Below, in pieces: positions 55,844 to 64,000 of a stretch of 64,000 nucleotides of DNA; the first letter of the stretch is position 1, and each line of letters opens with the position of its first letter. Position numbers and translations under genes: made by a program. Source of the stretch: Flavobacterium johnsoniae UW101 (GTDB taxonomy: Bacteria; Bacteroidota; Bacteroidia; Flavobacteriales; Flavobacteriaceae); the NCBI RefSeq assembly GCF_000016645.1, contig NC_009441.1, forward strand, positions 3,844,001 through 3,908,000. Reading direction: 5' to 3'. The notes under the pieces were generated by a model, which did no database searches, was not told where the DNA came from, and saw only the letters and a program-made list of their open reading frames with translations.

Positions 55844-57652
55844 TTAGTAAGATTTAGATTTTTCGGCGCTGTTAATTTGCATTTCTTTTTTAGAGTGTTT
55901 ATTTATCCCTCCTTCACTGCTTGTATCAATTCCTTTAACTCCAACTTCCTGTCTTTCTTTAGCCGTATGAGATTCAAGATTTCCTTCAATGTTTTCCATG
56001 AAGTTTCCTGTAACATTAAGCATATGATCACCTCCTACAGTAGTATTAAGCATCATACCTACAATACTCATTTTGTCGGCTCCGGCACTTTCTGTAATAT
56101 TCATTCCTGCATTAGCAGTAATATTTTGAGAAGCATTAAGATTGATGTTTTGTGCGTTTAGATCAATGGTGTTGTTTGCTGTAATAGTTATGTTACCTCC
56201 AACAGTATCCAATAGTATCTCATTACCGTTCTTATCAGCAATTAAGATGCTCTCATCTTCTGTGAATTTTATTACATGACCGCTTCTCGTATGAATCGCT
56301 TTAATGTTATTCTGTGCATCTGCATAACCACTTGAATCTTGTCCGTTATACTGCGCACCAATTACATAAGGATTCTGGACGTTATTGCCTTCAAAACCAA
56401 TTAAAACTTCTTCTCCGATTTCAGGAACAAAATAAAATCCTTTTCCTGAACCAGAATAAGGCTGCACCATTCTTATCCAATCTGTAACTGCTGTACCGCT
56501 TGCACCATAAAATTCTACTCTTACACGTCCTAATCCTTCAGGATCATTATTATCTTTTACTTGTGCAGGCTGTGTTTCGGCTTTGCCATAAACAAATACA
56601 TTTGTATAGTGTGGTGCTGACACATCTGCAGGAATTGCTTTAAACTCACAAGAATAATTTCCATGCACCTGAGAATGATGTACAACTTCAATAGCAATTA
56701 ATTCATGTGCTACTGTTTGGTTTACTATTGTAAATACCTGTCCAAGACCAATTGGAAAATAAGAAATACCGCTGTAATAAACACTGTTGGCATCACTGCC
56801 CGCAGTCTGCAGTTTTATCATTTCATCAAGTTCGTCTTTGTTTGTGGCATTTGCGGTATAAGCCCCATTATTTAAATCAGAATTTGCTACAGTTCCTTGA
56901 TTATAACCTACAATAGCGGCAAAGCTGTCTTTACTTCCAGATGAAGTCTTAGGTGCTGACTCACGAAAAGTTGCTACATTTTTATAATCATAACCGTTCA
57001 GCGAAATTTTATGTGAAGCCATATTAGCTTGTATCTTAAAGCTGTGTAATGAAGCTCCATTTATAAGCTTGGTCTGGCTGCTTTTTGTCTGTCCGAACTG
57101 CATACGCATTCCGTCAAAATAAAACCATTGTCCATAACGTGCTGCTATTCTTTTTAAAAATTCAAAACTAGTTTCGTTATATTGTAAAAGATTTTTAAAT
57201 TCTTTAAGATAAGTCGATTTAATAGAATCTCTTTGATAAAATTCTCCCGGTCCTTCAGCAAAAATCCCCAATACGATATCATCCATACTGCGGTCTTTAA
57301 ATGTTCTTGATTTTTTCATATCATCAATAACAATACTGTGACTTACACCAGAAACGTGTAATCCTGCCGGACTTCCATCAACATCAATCGATGAAAGTTC
57401 AGTAATTATACCTTTGCTCATTAATCTGATCCCAGTAAGACTTTTAAAAGTAAAAATTACTTCGTCTCCAAGATAGCTTCTAAGAGCCTTAGCCTGATCT
57501 GCCGGGTTAATTACGGCTTTACCTGTATATTGCCAAACAAAAGAAAAATGATGATGATCGGCCATTTTTTGAGATAGCTTTAAATCATAATAAACAACGT
57601 TTTGGGTAAAACTTCCTATAGTTATATGTACTTGTTCTGAAAAATGTGCCAT
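55844..57652 (-). CDS. vgrG: Type VI secretion spike protein VgrG (TssI)
   Basis: This trimeric needle tip of the T6SS carries effectors. It has 602 residues. The gp27-like N-terminal part includes YNETSFEFLKRIAARYGQWFY. The gp5-type OB domain begins about 365 (DNNDPEGLGRVRVEFYG, then VLIGFEGNNVQNPYVIG). The C-terminal beta-helix spike, about 445-560, has repeats such as NITITANNTIDLNAQNINL. A flexible tail of about 44 residues follows. No enzymatic extension is present, so cargo must be bound in trans. It sits 38 bp after an hcp gene and 3 bp before the effector gene. A PAAR-type tip protein was not seen in the window. Confidence 0.95.
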   Translation of the reverse strand: MAHFSEQVHITIGSFTQNVVYYDLKLSQKMADHHHFSFVWQYTGKAVINPADQAKALRSYLGDEVIFTFKSLTGIRLMSKGIITELSSIDVDGSPAGLHVSGVSHSIVIDDMKKSRTFKDRSMDDIVLGIFAEGPGEFYQRDSIKSTYLKEFKNLLQYNETSFEFLKRIAARYGQWFYFDGMRMQFGQTKSSQTKLINGASLHSFKIQANMASHKISLNGYDYKNVATFRESAPKTSSGSKDSFAAIVGYNQGTVANSDLNNGAYTANATNKDELDEMIKLQTAGSDANSVYYSGISYFPIGLGQVFTIVNQTVAHELIAIEVVHHSQVHGNYSCEFKAIPADVSAPHYTNVFVYGKAETQPAQVKDNNDPEGLGRVRVEFYGASGTAVTDWIRMVQPYSGSGKGFYFVPEIGEEVLIGFEGNNVQNPYVIGAQYNGQDSSGYADAQNNIKAIHTRSGHVIKFTEDESILIADKNGNEILLDTVGGNITITANNTIDLNAQNINLNASQNITANAGMNITESAGADKMSIVGMMLNTTVGGDHMLNVTGNFMENIEGNLESHTAKERQEVGVKGIDTSSEGGINKHSKKEMQINSAEKSKSY

Positions 57653-57690
57653 AATGATGTCCTTGGGGTTTTTAATTAGCTTTTAAACAA

Positions 57691-58086
57691 TTAATCTAAA
57701 GCAATCCAATTGTTTGAGAATTTAGCGTCGCCAAAAGTCAATTCTTTTGCTACTAGCTCCATAGTAATTCTCATTGGTATTTCGGTAGTGCTTGTAAACT
57801 GTTCATCATAACCGACACAAAATGCCTTAGTAAACGTAAGTTCTTTCATTTTACTTAAAGCATCTCTTCTGTAAAAAACAATTTTTCCGTCTTTGGTTAA
57901 ATCACCATTTAACATCCATGATAAAAAATGGCTATTCTGACTTGCTTCAATAATCATTCTTATAACCCCGCCTTTTGCATTACCGGTAGGTTTACTTGTT
58001 GTATCAATTTCTTGTTTAAAACCAATATTAAATTCAAGAACATTATATTCTTCTCCGTCTATATGTAATTTAGATAAAAAACTCAT
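57691..58086 (-). CDS. Type VI secretion tube protein TssD (Hcp), copy 2
   Basis: The 131-residue beta-barrel tube subunit of Bacteroidota type starts MSFLSKLHIDGEEYNVLEFN. The next Hcp features are GGVIRMIIEASQNSHFLSWM and ELTFTKAFCVGYDEQF. It is clearly homologous to the copy at 58237 but only moderately similar. It has its own place next to vgrG, so it may be a cargo-specialised Hcp. A terminator lies between the two copies, so expression may differ. Confidence 0.85.
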   Translation of the reverse strand: MSFLSKLHIDGEEYNVLEFNIGFKQEIDTTSKPTGNAKGGVIRMIIEASQNSHFLSWMLNGDLTKDGKIVFYRRDALSKMKELTFTKAFCVGYDEQFTSTTEIPMRITMELVAKELTFGDAKFSNNWIALD

Positions 58087-58169
58087 TTGTAGATTTGTTT
58101 AGATGATTAATTTAGGAAGTGCGAAAATCCAGTGCTTTACGAATTGAAGACCGGATATTTCAAAATAGA

Positions 58170-58212
58170 AAACAAAAAAGGAAGTCCAGTTATCGGACTC
58201 CCTTTTGTTTAA
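58170..58212 (-). terminator. Terminator between the two hcp genes
   Basis: The stem AACAAAAAAGGAAGTCC/GGACTCCCTTTTGTT, with one mismatch and a 6-base loop, sits just downstream of the first hcp. A partial stop here would make Hcp copy 1 much more abundant than downstream vgrG and effector transcripts. Confidence 0.85.
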
Positions 58213-58236
58213 TTAAGATTGATAAAGTCCAAAGGA

Positions 58237-58623
58237 TTATACCCAAGCATTATCAAATTCTCCTCCACCCATCGAAATTTTACGAGCAGAAATCATAAAA
58301 GTTTCAGTTAATGGATTTTCACTGTTATGATCAAAGTTTTCTTTGTACTTAACCATGTAAGCCTCTGTAAACTTTAGCTCTTTTAAAGTAGCATTTGAAT
58401 CACGTTTGATGAATTTTACTGACCCGTCTTTTCTTTCGAAATTGTTAGTCATCCATTCAAATAATTCAGTACTTCCAGTTGATTCAACTTCGATCATGAT
58501 TCTTCCTCCGCGTGTTACCGTAGATGGACGCCCAGAAGCATCTGTTTCTTGAGCTAAATCATAACTTACGTTTAATACTTTGTAATCTTTTCCTGCTACT
58601 GTTAATGATGTTAAAAACGACAT
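58237..58623 (-). CDS. Type VI secretion tube protein TssD (Hcp), copy 1
   Basis: The 128-residue inner-tube protein begins MSFLTSLTVAGKDYKVLNVS. Conserved parts are GGRIMIEVESTGSTELFEWM and ELKFTEAYMVKYKENF, ending GGGEFDNAWV. This closely matches the common Bacteroidota Hcp, so it is probably the main structural tube subunit. It has a long AT-rich leader (58624-58804) likely holding a strong promoter, and a terminator right after it. Confidence 0.93.
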   Translation of the reverse strand: MSFLTSLTVAGKDYKVLNVSYDLAQETDASGRPSTVTRGGRIMIEVESTGSTELFEWMTNNFERKDGSVKFIKRDSNATLKELKFTEAYMVKYKENFDHNSENPLTETFMISARKISMGGGEFDNAWV

Positions 58624-58804
58624 AATGAAAAATTTTTAATTATTAATTTATTTATTTATGCTGTAAATATATAAATAAAATCTTATTATAATAATTTATT
58701 TAATAAAATTTTATTTACAATATATAAGAATCAAATTATCAAGTATTTAACAAATTAAAAACTGTGATTTTCAAATAAAATGATATAAAAATATTACTAA
58801 AAAT

Positions 58805-59236
58805 CTATTTATATGATAAAGGCCCAACGAAAAAATAGCCTCTAAAATCAAAATCTCTGTTTGTACTTTTAATAGTGGCTTCAATTATAATATCAACTTT
58901 CTTTTTAGCTCTGCTCACATCATCAACCAGATACATTGTTTCAGATAATTCTACCTTCAGTTCATTTACTTTTATTCTTTTTTCATGAAAAAGAAGCGAT
59001 TGTTTCATTGTTTTTGAAATGATTTCTTTGAGGGTATTTTCATTCATCAGCAAATCAAAATCAATCTCCCAGATTTTTGAGCCAAACGTTTCATCAAACT
59101 TACATTCTCCAAATGTGGTTGTAGCCAATAAAATAATCTGCTGTGCGATAGAGTGTTCTATTGATGTTTTTTCCAGCTCCTTTTTTTGCATGACGCTGTT
59201 AAAGTCTATAGGCAGTTTGTAAAATGCTCCTTTCAT
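58805..59236 (-). CDS. tssE: Type VI secretion baseplate protein TssE (gp25-like)
   Basis: The 143-residue cytoplasmic protein is of the gp25/TssE fold. Features are SIAQQIILLATTTFGECKFDETFGS (residues 28-52), a conserved start for this family in which Glu-Cys-Lys/Phe precede the sheath-binding core, and a downstream KRIKVNELKVELSE strand. It is part of the wedge that seeds the contractile sheath. It is 13 bp after the gene at 59250 and followed by the hcp promoter region. Confidence 0.82.
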   Translation of the reverse strand: MKGAFYKLPIDFNSVMQKKELEKTSIEHSIAQQIILLATTTFGECKFDETFGSKIWEIDFDLLMNENTLKEIISKTMKQSLLFHEKRIKVNELKVELSETMYLVDDVSRAKKKVDIIIEATIKSTNRDFDFRGYFFVGPLSYK

Positions 59237-59249
59237 ATTTTGGTATTTA

Positions 59250-59963
59250 TTAAATATAAATCAATCTGTCTGTACGTCCCTTTTTATCGGTTTCCATTTC
59301 TTTTGAAACCTGTTTGCGCTTAATGATATGCAGTTTTACCGAAGGCGTAAGTTTTAGAAATTTCTCTCTGTATAATATGTCGCCTATGAAACGCTGTCCC
59401 TTTTTTTCATCTACAATTACAAAATAGCTGATTCCTTTTTCTACTTTCAGCGTATTTATATCACCAGCAAAAATTTGAATGTTTTGTTCGTCTTTTTGAA
59501 AGCTGTAAGTGAGTTCATCTTTATTTAATTTCCTATATCTGGAAATGTCATAGGTTTCCATTTCTTCTTTTAAAGGTTCGAAAGGAATGTTTTCAAAAAG
59601 AAAGTTTTTAGGTGCTAAAAATTTCAGTCCAAAAAAACGCCACAATCCTTTTTTCTTTGTCTGCTGTTTATAGAAAAAAGTATCACGGGTGACTTTATAA
59701 ATTTCTTTTTCGTTTGTTTTATCATCTGTAACAATCATTTGATAAGTCGGCACTTCAATTTCAGCAGGAATTTCGGCACCTTCAAAATGAGTTTTCAAAT
59801 ACACAGATCCAATCTGCTGTTCTGAGATAATGATATTAATACTGTGTTTTTTTAGCGCAGAATCTGTTCTTACAATCACTTTTCCTTCTCCGCTTCCTGC
59901 ATAAAAAACAGAACCGTCGTTATCTGTAAGTCCTAATGAAAGGTTTAATTCCGGAAATGGCAT
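59250..59963 (-). CDS. T6SS-locus protein of unknown function, 237 residues
   Basis: No family is recognised. It is a soluble protein without signal peptide, rich in beta-like stretches (IGSVYLKTHFEGAEIPAEIE). It has a central basic-aromatic segment (KKKGLWRFFGLKFLAPKNFL, 103-122) and ends with KGRTDRLIYI. The constant position between tssC and tssE, on one transcript with tssE (13 bp), makes it a T6SS component, possibly a cytoplasmic baseplate accessory. It may correspond to one of the Bacteroidota-specific Tss proteins, but I cannot decide which. Confidence 0.7.
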   Translation of the reverse strand: MPFPELNLSLGLTDNDGSVFYAGSGEGKVIVRTDSALKKHSINIIISEQQIGSVYLKTHFEGAEIPAEIEVPTYQMIVTDDKTNEKEIYKVTRDTFFYKQQTKKKGLWRFFGLKFLAPKNFLFENIPFEPLKEEMETYDISRYRKLNKDELTYSFQKDEQNIQIFAGDINTLKVEKGISYFVIVDEKKGQRFIGDILYREKFLKLTPSVKLHIIKRKQVSKEMETDKKGRTDRLIYI

Positions 59964-60021
59964 ATTTTGATTTTTTTGATATTATACTTGAGTGTTGTTT
60001 GAGTTTCTTTCGACTAAAAAA

Positions 60022-60549
60022 TTATCTTTTTTTCCTCACTTTATAGAGTTTTAAACAGTGCAGATAAAACTTTATATTTTGATTATCAACTTCTGTCGGG
60101 CTAAATTCATAGTCCTTCTTTAATGTGAAAAATTTTATGGTATTGATATTATTTGACATTAATTTTTTTATGTCTCTTCGCGTAAGTTCAAGGGCTGCGA
60201 TTCCATCACAATTTACCTTAAAAGTATTTTTAAGGATATACATTTCTCCATTTTTAAAATAGAGTTCCAACGGCTGTTCTTGTTTTACACAGACATTATC
60301 TGTGAAAATTTTAAAATATAAATAAATACTGCCTCTTCTTTTTCCTAACTGAAAAACAGCATATTCATAATCTTCATTATAAACACGAAGTAAAATTGGT
60401 GCCGCACTTGCAAATAACTTTCCTGAAAGCAATAAATCGTTTTGCGTTATAGGGCAGCTTAAAGTATCAATTTGATTTACTTTTTGTGCTTTAATCGAAT
60501 TTGAAATTGAAAACAAACCGACTAAAAGTAAAATTTTAAGTACGTTCAT
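60022..60549 (-). CDS. T6SS-locus secreted protein of unknown function, 175 residues
   Basis: It has a Sec signal peptide (MNVLKILLLVGLFSISNSIKA). The mature part is beta-rich with three or four cysteines (DTLSCPI, DNVCVKQ, VNCDGI, LHCLKL) and a basic end (VRKKR). It has no lipobox, so it is probably periplasmic. It is located between a terminator after tssC and the gene at 59250. A role in the trans-envelope part of the T6SS is suggested by location only. Confidence 0.65.
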   Translation of the reverse strand: MNVLKILLLVGLFSISNSIKAQKVNQIDTLSCPITQNDLLLSGKLFASAAPILLRVYNEDYEYAVFQLGKRRGSIYLYFKIFTDNVCVKQEQPLELYFKNGEMYILKNTFKVNCDGIAALELTRRDIKKLMSNNINTIKFFTLKKDYEFSPTEVDNQNIKFYLHCLKLYKVRKKR

Positions 60550-60596
60550 GAATTTGAATTATTTGGTTTGATCATTCAAAAGATCAATGTTTTGTT

Positions 60597-60634
60597 TAAA
60601 AAAGGAAACACATATAGCGTGTTTCCTTTTTTTT
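60597..60634 (-). terminator. Terminator after tssC
   Basis: The perfect stem AAAAAAGGAAACAC/GTGTTTCCTTTTTT has a 7-base loop and lies 16 bp after the tssC stop. It would raise sheath gene transcripts over downstream ones. Confidence 0.92.
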
Positions 60635-60649
60635 GAATTTACTGTACAA

Positions 60650-62020
60650 TTATTTTTGTTCGTAATCTGTATCCCATTCTGTTCCGTCGTCACCTTTGTG
60701 ACCATCCATTTTAATAAGGAAGTTTTTAGCAGGGAAATAAGGTTTCATATGGATATCCATATAAATTCTGTCTTTTTGAATTGGATCTTGTTCAAATCTG
60801 CGGATTTCAAAATTCTCAATTAATTTATCCGGACCAGTGATTCCGTCAAGGAAAGCAACGATCTGATTCATAATCTCTTTACGTGTTTTAGCAGTAAAGT
60901 TTTCGAAAGCACGACGATTAAGGAAATCCATTAATACTTTAGTCACATAATCAAAAACACGAACTACAGAGTACGTTTGCAATCCTAAATTATCTCCGCT
61001 GAATAATGTTTTAGCAGAAAAAGCCATTACTTTTCCGTATTCATTTACCATCGGAACTAATCCTAAGTTTTCAAGATTAGCGATTTCGCTTTTCTTAAGA
61101 TCAAATTTCACTCCGTCAACTTCATTAATTCCTCCAAATTTCTTACCTGCAGTAACCTGAGACATTAATGTTTTGTATATTTTTCCTGCTAATGCAGCCG
61201 AAGGCGCAACGTGTAAATCTTCGTTTTCTCCAATTTGATCAAATCTGCCGCGGCCAACAAGCCAGTTGCAAGTCATGATTACGTTAGAACGATAAACATC
61301 TCCTCCAGTCAATGAAGCAGCATCAAACATTTCCATTACATCATCCGGTTCATCAAGATGTTCGAAATCTGTAACTAACATTACTTTGTTTTCATGCGCA
61401 ATTTTTGCCCATTTTTCAATCACTTTGTTAGATCCTAAATATCCTGGAATTACCAAAATACCGTAGTTATTTTTAAGATCTAAACGATCGTAATTATCAA
61501 CTAATTCTGAGTGAATTGCATCAATAAAACGAGTGTTATCAAGGTCTTTTAACTGATCTAATTCTGCGTTTACAATTGTAACATTTTTTACTTTGTCAGA
61601 TTCTGTGTTTTTAAAGAATAAAGCCAGTGTTCTGTAAGCAGCTTCAATTTCTCTTGTATCTTCAACAGCTTTAGCAAGGTTTTTTTGAAGCAAAGCTTCA
61701 GATTCTTTGCATTTATCTTCACTTTGTGCCACCATATCAGTCAAAGCTTCATTATTGCTTAAAACTGAAGACCAAAGTTCTAAAGTCTTTAAAAGAGTTT
61801 CTCTTTCTTTTGCTTTGTTTACTTCACCTAAAAAGATTTTTCTTCTTGCTTTTCTATCCGGGTTAAGGTTTTGAACTCCTTCAATTGCCATTTCTAATAA
61901 ATCAAAACCGCCGTATTTAGCCAGTTTTTCAACATTTTTTTCAATTGAAATTCCTTTTACTGCTTTTGGTTCTAATACTGCTGTATCAAGATCACCTTTA
62001 TATGCTTCTTTGCTTGACAT
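60650..62020 (-). CDS. tssC: Type VI secretion contractile sheath large subunit TssC (VipB)
   Basis: This 456-residue sheath protein pairs with TssB. It has VAFLDGITGPDKLIENFEIR near the C-terminus and MQ-like sheath motifs such as YGILVIPGYLGSNKVIEKWA. An earlier part reads NPDRKARRKIFLGEVNKAKE. The end carries the YPAKNFLIKMDGHKGDD segment. It is 20 bp after tssB, with the usual order tssB-tssC. The assembled sheath contracts to drive the Hcp/VgrG needle. Confidence 0.95.
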   Translation of the reverse strand: MSSKEAYKGDLDTAVLEPKAVKGISIEKNVEKLAKYGGFDLLEMAIEGVQNLNPDRKARRKIFLGEVNKAKERETLLKTLELWSSVLSNNEALTDMVAQSEDKCKESEALLQKNLAKAVEDTREIEAAYRTLALFFKNTESDKVKNVTIVNAELDQLKDLDNTRFIDAIHSELVDNYDRLDLKNNYGILVIPGYLGSNKVIEKWAKIAHENKVMLVTDFEHLDEPDDVMEMFDAASLTGGDVYRSNVIMTCNWLVGRGRFDQIGENEDLHVAPSAALAGKIYKTLMSQVTAGKKFGGINEVDGVKFDLKKSEIANLENLGLVPMVNEYGKVMAFSAKTLFSGDNLGLQTYSVVRVFDYVTKVLMDFLNRRAFENFTAKTRKEIMNQIVAFLDGITGPDKLIENFEIRRFEQDPIQKDRIYMDIHMKPYFPAKNFLIKMDGHKGDDGTEWDTDYEQK

Positions 62021-62040
62021 ATCTAAAATATTTTAATTTC

Positions 62041-62490
62041 TTATTTGTTTTCTTTTAACTCGTTGATCAGTGCTCCAAGACTTTCTAACAAAGCCTGTTT
62101 TGCTTCTCCGTCTTCTAAAGCCGCTTTTAAAATCTTATTTGATTTTAACTGACGGATAATTTTTTGATATTGATCTTTTTCTGTTTCAAGATCAGATAAA
62201 AAACTGCTTTGTGTTGTAATTCCTTTTATACCAAAATCACCTAAGTTTTTAAAGTTTAAAGGCTCAACTTTAGTTGCACCATCAGCAGTTTCAAAATTTA
62301 CTTTTACTTCTGGTTTAAAATGTTCAAATGCTTTTTCGATACTTGTAATTCCTTCTACCAATTCTGGTTTTACAGGAGCATCTACTGTTAATTTTTGAGC
62401 AACAAGTGTTCTGTTCTGAGGGATTGCAGTGATCGCTTCATCTGCATCAATTTTTACTTCATTACCTCCAATTCCATAGTTTGACAACAT
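62041..62490 (-). CDS. tssB: Type VI secretion contractile sheath small subunit TssB (VipA)
   Basis: The 149-residue sheath subunit contains the family stretch EHFKPEVKVNFETADG and EPLNFKNLGDFGIKGI. Its C-terminal helices (KQALLESLGALINELKENK) interlock with TssC. It is 54 bp after the tssO gene. Confidence 0.95.
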   Translation of the reverse strand: MLSNYGIGGNEVKIDADEAITAIPQNRTLVAQKLTVDAPVKPELVEGITSIEKAFEHFKPEVKVNFETADGATKVEPLNFKNLGDFGIKGITTQSSFLSDLETEKDQYQKIIRQLKSNKILKAALEDGEAKQALLESLGALINELKENK

Positions 62491-62544
62491 AATTTCAAAT
62501 TTTTAAATGATTAGTTTATTGATTTCTTTACTCTAAATTTCTAA

Positions 62545-63057
62545 TTATTGATTTTGATAAATCTGACGGCATACATCCAGATCTCTGCTTACTTTTTCTA
62601 ATTCTTCTTTGTATGTTTTAGCCGACTGGTTCAAACTGTCTATTAAGTGCGAATTGTGTGTAAGGCTTCTAATTTGTTTTTTATAATCAATAATATTCTT
62701 GTAGGCCAGAATAACATTGTTATATAATTTTTTGTTTTCAGTTGTGTCTTTTGGCACTTTTTGATAAATATTCGCAATCATAACATTTGCCAGACGCTGC
62801 TGAAAATCATTATCAACTTTTGGCGAATTGATTGAGTCTATTGTCATTCTGATACTGTCAATTTTTACCGAAAAATTAGTTTGATAATCGTATTCTCTTT
62901 TCATCATTTCATTTTCTGCTTTCAACATTTTATTTTCTGCCACGGGCATATAAAAGTTGAACGAAACTGCAATCAGCATAACACAGAATGTCAGGGTAAA
63001 GGCAATTAAAAAAGCGATAAATGCTTTCTGGCGTTCTTGTTTATTTAATACTTCCAT
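62545..63057 (-). CDS. tssO: Type VI secretion protein TssO (Bacteroidota-specific)
   Basis: The 170-residue protein has one N-terminal membrane helix (about 15-35, AFLIAFTLTFCVMLIAVSF). A long periplasmic coiled-coil-like part with heptads (KMLKAENEMMKREYDY, YNNVILAYKNIIDYKKQI) follows. This anchored coiled-coil design and the position between tssK and tssB are those of TssO of the T6SS subtype iii, which lacks TssJLM and uses TssN-TssR. The name is given on that basis. It lies 25 bp after tssK. Confidence 0.8.
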   Translation of the reverse strand: MEVLNKQERQKAFIAFLIAFTLTFCVMLIAVSFNFYMPVAENKMLKAENEMMKREYDYQTNFSVKIDSIRMTIDSINSPKVDNDFQQRLANVMIANIYQKVPKDTTENKKLYNNVILAYKNIIDYKKQIRSLTHNSHLIDSLNQSAKTYKEELEKVSRDLDVCRQIYQNQ

Positions 63058-63082
63058 AATTTTATATTACTATTTTATTTTT

Positions 63083-64000
63083 TTAATCTTTTATAAAGAA
63101 ACCGTGACGTTTTGGATTATGAACGATGTCTTTTTTCTCTGTTTCGGCAACAAACAATTCGATGTTTTCTTTTTTCTTACCGATGTAATCCAGTTTATTC
63201 AGTGTTTCGAATAGTTTCTCTATTCTCGTTAAAGCATTTATTACAAGCGTAGCAGTTTTATCAATATGCACGTGATCGTAACCGGCATTTATAAGAGTGG
63301 TAAACATTATTTCAAGATCTCCTTGTGAAATATCACACCATTCGGCAAAATAATTTAGCAGCTCTTCTTTTCCAGCTCCCGATTTTGAATCGATAAAATT
63401 CTTCATCACTCTGGCAAATGCTACAACCGTACTTAACATTGAAGCTGGATGCTGGTGCATTGAAAACCAGCGGAATTGCGTTAAACAGCTTCCTAAATAA
63501 TATCCTGTATTATCTGCCAGCTGCATTACTGTTTGAGGCAAAACTCCTGCCTGTTGTCCTCTGTTTATTTTTTGAGAAATCTGAACTGAGTAAATTTCAA
63601 TTTGACCAAAAGAACGTGCAATTTGTGCTTGTATATCTACTAATTTTGGATGACAAGCCACTGTTACAGAAGGCGGAATATAATCTTCATCTAAAACTGT
63701 TGTATCTCCAATAAGAACTTTACCAATAGCAAGATAGAAACCTCCATATCCAATTCCTGAACGGAATTCTTCGGCTTTAATTAAATGAAGTTTGTATTCT
63801 GGCTGTGTGTACGGATATCTTGGCGGTACTTCATCTGGATCTGGCTCGCCAAAAGGGATTCTCTTTTTTGAATTAACCGATATACAGGCCAATAAAACCA
63901 ATTGTTCGCCGTCTTTTATTTCATAAGTATCTTCAGGATACGGAACCTGAAGGTCTAATGTATCAGTATTACTTTTACTGATTTCAATTCTGGATCCGTT
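63083..64000 (-). CDS. tssK: Type VI secretion baseplate protein TssK, C-terminal part
   Basis: The frame stays open through the right edge; the TTG at 63901 is internal, so the gene is cut by the window. About 305 C-terminal residues are visible. Typical stretches are YKLHLIKAEEFRSGIGYGGF, IPPSVTVACHPKLVDIQAQI, and FRWFSMHQHPASMLSTVVAF, which match Bacteroidota TssK, the baseplate trimer resembling phage receptor-binding proteins. It leads the visible part of the T6SS operon, with tssO 25 bp downstream. The N-terminal shoulder domain and any tssN/tssR genes lie outside. Confidence 0.88.
   Translation of the reverse strand, partial: NGSRIEISKSNTDTLDLQVPYPEDTYEIKDGEQLVLLACISVNSKKRIPFGEPDPDEVPPRYPYTQPEYKLHLIKAEEFRSGIGYGGFYLAIGKVLIGDTTVLDEDYIPPSVTVACHPKLVDIQAQIARSFGQIEIYSVQISQKINRGQQAGVLPQTVMQLADNTGYYLGSCLTQFRWFSMHQHPASMLSTVVAFARVMKNFIDSKSGAGKEELLNYFAEWCDISQGDLEIMFTTLINAGYDHVHIDKTATLVINALTRIEKLFETLNKLDYIGKKKENIELFVAETEKKDIVHNPKRHGFFIKD

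Noticed and set aside
63083-63901. Treating the TssK frame as complete with a TTG start at 63901
   Set aside because: The frame continues without a stop to the right edge, in sequence that fits the protein (LDLQVPYPEDTYEIKDGEQ), so the gene is cut by the window.
48562-64000. The T6SS locus as an R-type pyocin, phage tail or extracellular contractile injection system
   Set aside because: TssO, TssK, Hcp-type small tube proteins and the spike/effector layout fit a T6SS. No tail-fibre, tape-measure, holin or lysis genes are seen.

Overview
The window looks like a chromosomal segment of a Flavobacterium-type member of the Bacteroidota. The supporting signs are AT-rich DNA, SusC/SusD with a FecR/ECF-sigma pair, large secreted proteins with type IX secretion (T9SS) C-terminal sorting domains, lipoprotein-anchored RND pumps, and a type VI secretion locus with TssO and a Bacteroidota-style TssK. 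No phage, insertion sequence, CRISPR array, tRNA or rRNA was seen.

Layout. (1) 1-4480, minus strand: membrane fusion protein, RND pump and the first part of an outer-membrane factor, forming one tripartite efflux operon. (2) 4481-6890: a LytS/LytTR two-component pair flanked by short palindromic and 8-bp tandem repeats. (3) 6891-11301: FabH-like ketoacyl synthase, a double-domain universal stress protein, two small uncharacterised proteins (one extremely acidic) and a CPBP-family membrane protease. (4) 11375-18462: a Crp/Fnr-type regulator broken by a 1-base frameshift, a small secreted protein and a second complete RND efflux operon. (5) 18565-23180: a nucleosidase; an AraC regulator followed by a LigB-type dioxygenase/esterase pair; and a patatin-like lipase. 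(6) 23362-38629: a two-gene, 15-kb transcription unit for giant T9SS-secreted proteins. One has seven leucine-rich-repeat modules and a dockerin-like segment; the other is a 2.7-kilo-residue chain of Ig-like/CARDB-type domains. (7) 38936-41340: a small P-loop kinase and a GDPD-like/alkaline phosphatase fusion. (8) 41532-48153: ECF sigma factor, FecR anti-sigma factor, SusC with an STN domain, and SusD, a trans-envelope regulated uptake system. (9) 48562-64000: a type VI secretion (T6SS) locus read right to left: tssK, tssO, tssB, tssC, two uncharacterised genes, tssE, two hcp, vgrG, an effector/immunity array, and tssF.

The most interesting part is the T6SS array (50394-55840). Two effector-like proteins with unrelated bodies share a nearly identical N-terminal segment of about 49 residues. 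One begins 3 bp after vgrG, and the other carries an HELGH zinc-protease motif. Each is followed directly by a lipoprotein or membrane protein that could be its immunity factor. The array ends in a 109-bp direct repeat that includes a remnant of an immunity gene, and two unrelated genes start at the same TTG codon inside the two repeat copies. This suggests a cassette-exchange site built into the structural operon. The N-terminal segment resembles the last rungs of the VgrG spike, so it may be a delivery tag; that is inference.

A second notable signal is a bipartite 7+7+7 bp element present upstream of both the ECF sigma gene and the fecR gene. It is a candidate promoter or operator for that regulon.
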